Made by a program: the position numbers and the translations under genes. Under the pieces are notes generated by a model that searched no databases, had not been told where the DNA came from, and worked only from the letters and a program-made list of their open reading frames with translations. From NCBI RefSeq assembly GCF_017921835.1, contig NZ_JAGEMN010000001.1:365874-429873 (forward strand): a stretch of 64,000 nt of DNA, in the 5' to 3' direction. This DNA comes from Sporosarcina sp. 6E9. GTDB taxonomy: Bacteria; Bacillota; Bacilli; Bacillales_A; Planococcaceae. Shown one piece after another: positions 61,109 through 64,000 of the stretch; position 1 is the first letter of the stretch, and each line of letters begins with the position of its first letter.

Positions 61109-63073
61109 ATGAAAAATGTTCAAGAAGTCGATGCACAAGCAATCCTTGAAAAGTATGATAAGGAAAATCAATTTCGTACTCAAATTGGAAAATGGGCGTG
61201 GGTCGTAACATTTCTCGGCGTCGCGTTGACAATCTTTCATTTATACACTGGATATGCAGGAACACTTCCAACGCAAAAACAAGGTGCGATTCATTTAGGT
61301 ACGGCATTGGGAATTATCTTTCTCCTATATCCAGCAAAAAAAGCCTGGATGAACACACAGAAAACCGTTCCTTGGTATGATTTAATCCTGGCCTTTAGCG
61401 CGATGTATGTAGCGTATCATAAAATAATTTTCTTTGATTCTATTTTACAAAGTAGAATCTCAGGATACAGCATGCCCGATGTCATTATCTCAATCCTAGG
61501 TGTTCTTCTCGTTCTTGAAGCAACGAGAAGGACCGTCGGGTTACCGATAGTTATCGTAGCAAGCGTAGCCATTTTATACGCTCTCTATGGAAGGTTGATA
61601 CCCACACAAATTTTATCGCATCCTGGATTTTCTATTGAACGTCTTGCACCAAATCTTTGGTTCCAAGAAAGTGGTGTTTTTGGGACACCCATTCAAATAT
61701 CGGCAAAGTTTATTTACCTCTTTTTATTTTTCGGCGTTATTTTAGTTCACACCCCGATTGGTAAATTCTTTAATGATATCGCTTTTGCATTAACCGGTCG
61801 TTATACCGGTGGAACAGCTAAAGCTGCGGTTGTTGCGAGTGCACTACAAGGAACTGTTTCCGGAAGTTCAGTCGGCAACACAGTTGCATCTGGATCATTT
61901 ACAATCCCAATGATGAAAAAAGCTGGTTTCACGCCGGAATTCGCGGGTGCTACCGAAGCTTCTGCATCTACGGGCGGACAAATAATGCCGCCGATGATGG
62001 GGGCCGCGGCTTTTATCATGATGGAATATTTAGGTGTTTCCTATGCAACAATTATGCTGGCAGCACTTGTTCCTGCCATCCTTTATTTCACGGGTATATT
62101 TATCGGGACTCATTTTGAAGCAAAAAGATTAAAAATCTATGGCATGCCAAAAGATAAATTACCGATATTTAAAGATTTGATGATTAAAAACGGCTTTATG
62201 CTTATTCCGTTATTCGTAATCATCGGTACAGTAATGATCGGATATACGCCACAACGTGCGGCATTATTCGGGATTTTGTCAGCATTTCTTGTAGCTTATG
62301 TACGGAAAGAGTCACGAATGAATATACGAGAAATTGTAAATGTATTAGAACAAGGTGCGAGAGTAGCCCTTCCAGTAATTGCAGCTGTTGCAACTGCGGG
62401 AGTTATTGCAGGGGTTGTAAGTATTACTGGGTTAGGTTCGAAATTTGCAGCTGGAGTTATTGCATTATCTAGCGGACATCTTCTTCTAGCGCTGTTCTTC
62501 ACGATGATTGCATGTATTGTTCTTGGAATGGGTCTGCCAACGACAGCAAATTATGTAGTAACGGCAACGATTGCAGCCCCCGTGCTTATCAATGAGTTTG
62601 CGGTTGTGCCTTTATCTGCGCATATGTTTGTTTTCTATTTTGGAATCGTTGCGGACATCACGCCGCCTGTTTGTTTAGCCGCGTATGCGGGAGCTGGGAT
62701 AGCGAAAGGTAATCCATTTAAAACTGGGGTTACAGCTGTGAAATTAGCGATTGCGGCATTCATTATCCCGTATGTGTTTATCTACAATCCAATTCTGGTG
62801 CTGGTGGATGCGACGCCGCTTAAATTATTGCTAGCAGTATCGACCGCTATTTTAGGAATGATAGGCGTGAGTAGTGCTGTTATTGGCTACTTTGCAAGAA
62901 ATTCAAGGATATGGGAACGAGTTGTTTTATTTAGCGGGGGTCTTATGTTGATAGTTCCTGAATTGAAAACTAGTGCAATTGGATTCGTTTTACTAGCTGC
63001 AATTTGGTTTATCCAATCAAAAAGACCAGATGAAGCTAAAGAGCAATTAGAATCGAGTGCCATTACAGTTTAA
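61109..63073 (+). CDS. TRAP transporter permease, fused 4TM/12TM
   Basis: A 654-residue membrane protein in which the small DctQ-like part (about 30-160) is fused to the large DctM-like part. Conserved DctM motifs include ASALQGTVSGSSVGNTVASG, TGGQIMPPMMGAAAF, GMGLPTTANYVVTA and ADITPPVCLAAYAGAGIA. Together with a TAXI receptor it makes a sodium- or proton-driven importer of organic acids or amino-acid-like compounds. AGAGGGG precedes the ATG. A terminator follows, then an aminotransferase gene that may act on the imported substrate. Confidence 0.92.
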   Translation: MKNVQEVDAQAILEKYDKENQFRTQIGKWAWVVTFLGVALTIFHLYTGYAGTLPTQKQGAIHLGTALGIIFLLYPAKKAWMNTQKTVPWYDLILAFSAMYVAYHKIIFFDSILQSRISGYSMPDVIISILGVLLVLEATRRTVGLPIVIVASVAILYALYGRLIPTQILSHPGFSIERLAPNLWFQESGVFGTPIQISAKFIYLFLFFGVILVHTPIGKFFNDIAFALTGRYTGGTAKAAVVASALQGTVSGSSVGNTVASGSFTIPMMKKAGFTPEFAGATEASASTGGQIMPPMMGAAAFIMMEYLGVSYATIMLAALVPAILYFTGIFIGTHFEAKRLKIYGMPKDKLPIFKDLMIKNGFMLIPLFVIIGTVMIGYTPQRAALFGILSAFLVAYVRKESRMNIREIVNVLEQGARVALPVIAAVATAGVIAGVVSITGLGSKFAAGVIALSSGHLLLALFFTMIACIVLGMGLPTTANYVVTATIAAPVLINEFAVVPLSAHMFVFYFGIVADITPPVCLAAYAGAGIAKGNPFKTGVTAVKLAIAAFIIPYVFIYNPILVLVDATPLKLLLAVSTAILGMIGVSSAVIGYFARNSRIWERVVLFSGGLMLIVPELKTSAIGFVLLAAIWFIQSKRPDEAKEQLESSAITV

Positions 63074-63076
63074 ACT

Positions 63077-63111
63077 GAAAAGCTAATCCGTGCTGGGTTA
63101 GCTTTTTTTTC
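63077..63111 (+). terminator. Rho-independent terminator
   Basis: AAAGCTAATCC pairs with GGGTTAGCTTT (one mismatch), followed by TTTTT. It separates the permease from the aminotransferase. Confidence 0.75.
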
Positions 63112-63140
63112 TTCGAAAATAATGATAGGAGGTTAATTAT

Positions 63141-64000
63141 ATGGATCAAAGCGGAGTGTTATCGGGAAGGGAAGCATATATCGAGAAAACGCCTCAATCA
63201 CTTGAATTTTCAAAGTCCGCTAAAAAAATTATGCCAGGTGGTGTTACCGCGAATATAAAGTTTTTCGAACCGTATCCGACAATTATGGCAAAAGGATCCG
63301 GTGCTTATCTGACCGATATCGACGGTAATGAATATGTAGATTATCTACTTTCCTATGGTGCTTTGATGACTGGCCACGGACATCCGAAAATTTTGAAAGC
63401 GATCCAGGAACAAATTACGAATGATGGAACTTTATTGTTCGGTACACCACATCATTTGGAAGTGAAAATGGGGCAGAAAATCCAACAGTTATATCCGGGT
63501 ATGGAAAAATTACGATACACGAACTCTGGAACTGAAGCTACTTTGCTTTCGATTCGTCTTGCTTATGCATACACTGGTAAATATAAAATAGCAAAATTTG
63601 AAGGGCATTATCATGGCGGATTCGATCAAGTATTATTAAGTATTAATCCATCCGTAAATGCAGCGGGACCCGCGAGCAATCCGATAGCAATATCCGAGTC
63701 GAAAGGTGTAGATCCTCATCATTTTGAAAATACCATAATTTTGCCTTTTAACGATTTTGAAGCGACTAAGGAAATATTAATGATTGAAAAAGATGAAGTT
63801 GCAGCGGTAATTATAGAACCAATTCAAGGCGGTTTCATACCAGCGGAAAAGCGTTTTATGGATGAGTTGCGGAACTTAACAACTGAGTTAGGTATTCTAC
63901 TAATTTTTGACGAAGTTAAAACGGGTTTCCGCGTTAGTCTAGGAGGGGCCCAGGAACTGTACGAAATTAAACCGGATATCACGACATTGGGAAAAGTGGT
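63141..64000 (+). CDS. Class III aminotransferase, GSA-aminotransferase-like (partial)
   Basis: The first 286 residues of a PLP-dependent class III aminotransferase cut by the window edge. KIMPGGVTANIKFFEPYP, DGNEYVDYLLSYGALMTGHGHP, YTNSGTEATLLSIRLA, KFEGHYHGGFDQVL, and IFDEVKTGFRVSLGG are present, and the Schiff-base Lys should be the one in TTLGKV at the very end. It is close to glutamate-1-semialdehyde aminomutase, but the neighbours suggest a catabolic transaminase acting on the substrate of the TRAP importer. ATAGGAGG lies 7 bases before the ATG. Confidence 0.88.
   Translation, partial: MDQSGVLSGREAYIEKTPQSLEFSKSAKKIMPGGVTANIKFFEPYPTIMAKGSGAYLTDIDGNEYVDYLLSYGALMTGHGHPKILKAIQEQITNDGTLLFGTPHHLEVKMGQKIQQLYPGMEKLRYTNSGTEATLLSIRLAYAYTGKYKIAKFEGHYHGGFDQVLLSINPSVNAAGPASNPIAISESKGVDPHHFENTIILPFNDFEATKEILMIEKDEVAAVIIEPIQGGFIPAEKRFMDELRNLTTELGILLIFDEVKTGFRVSLGGAQELYEIKPDITTLGKV

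Noticed and set aside
1..64000. CRISPR arrays, tRNA, rRNA, insertion sequences and prophage genes
   Set aside because: I read both strands for regular repeat-spacer arrays, tRNA arms, transposase and phage motifs and saw none.

Overview
The window looks like a chromosome segment of a low-GC, endospore-forming member of the Bacillales, most plausibly a Planococcaceae such as Sporosarcina. This is inferred from AGGAGG-type ribosome-binding sites with frequent TTG and GTG starts, a spore coat CotF-like protein, a SleL/YaaH-type spore glycosidase, sigma-B-like promoters before two general stress proteins, an MhqR-type regulator, an intracellular subtilisin, RNase J and a hisZGDB-A-F-I operon. I see no rRNA, tRNA, phage, transposase or CRISPR array.

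Layout. 0.4-5.6 kb: a sigma-B-type stress protein, hypothetical proteins and two lipoproteins. 5.7-7.2 kb: mhqR and a ring-cleaving dioxygenase with a likely operator. 7.3-13.7 kb: a LemA/DUF3137 pair, an unusual ATP sulfurylase-like protein, an aldo/keto reductase and a hydrolase. 13.8-19.5 kb: an RNase J, a LysM/3D wall protein divergent from katE, then ypsA behind a structured RNA leader. 19.8-23.8 kb: a coiled-coil protein, then a TetR regulator with an ABC exporter. 24.2-28.0 kb: metA (acetyl-CoA type), a second candidate structured RNA, a 7Fe ferredoxin, pcp and an intracellular subtilisin. 28.2-31.8 kb: the fruRKA fructose operon. 31.8-42.3 kb: a HAD phosphatase, a spore coat protein, an MBL hydrolase, a flavoprotein, SleL, ilvD, a second HAD protein and gdhA, plus two tiny paralogous membrane proteins. 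43.2-48.5 kb: the mannitol operon mtlARFD. 48.7-51.8 kb: small exported or membrane proteins and hisJ. 51.9-57.9 kb: a histidine operon that lacks hisH. 58.0-64.0 kb: small membrane proteins, a second sigma-B-type stress protein and a TRAP-TAXI transport cluster followed by a class III aminotransferase cut by the window end.

Main points for a second look. (1) The TAXI solute receptor at 60.1 kb is circularly permuted: its usual C-terminal part follows the lipoprotein signal, and its usual N-terminal part comes last, with the break at the inter-domain hinge. (2) hisH is missing, and decayed repeat sequence sits exactly where it should be. (3) Two candidate structured RNAs lie on the minus strand at 19.5-19.7 kb and 25.3-25.5 kb. 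(4) Two unannotated 46-residue membrane-protein paralogues lie on the minus strand at 36.0 and 40.4 kb. (5) The ATP sulfurylase-like protein lacks the sulfate-binding Gln and Arg of its QxRN motif and has a C-terminal extension of roughly 150-170 residues. (6) Two kinds of dispersed intergenic repeat are present. Everything here comes from reading the sequence; no searches were run.
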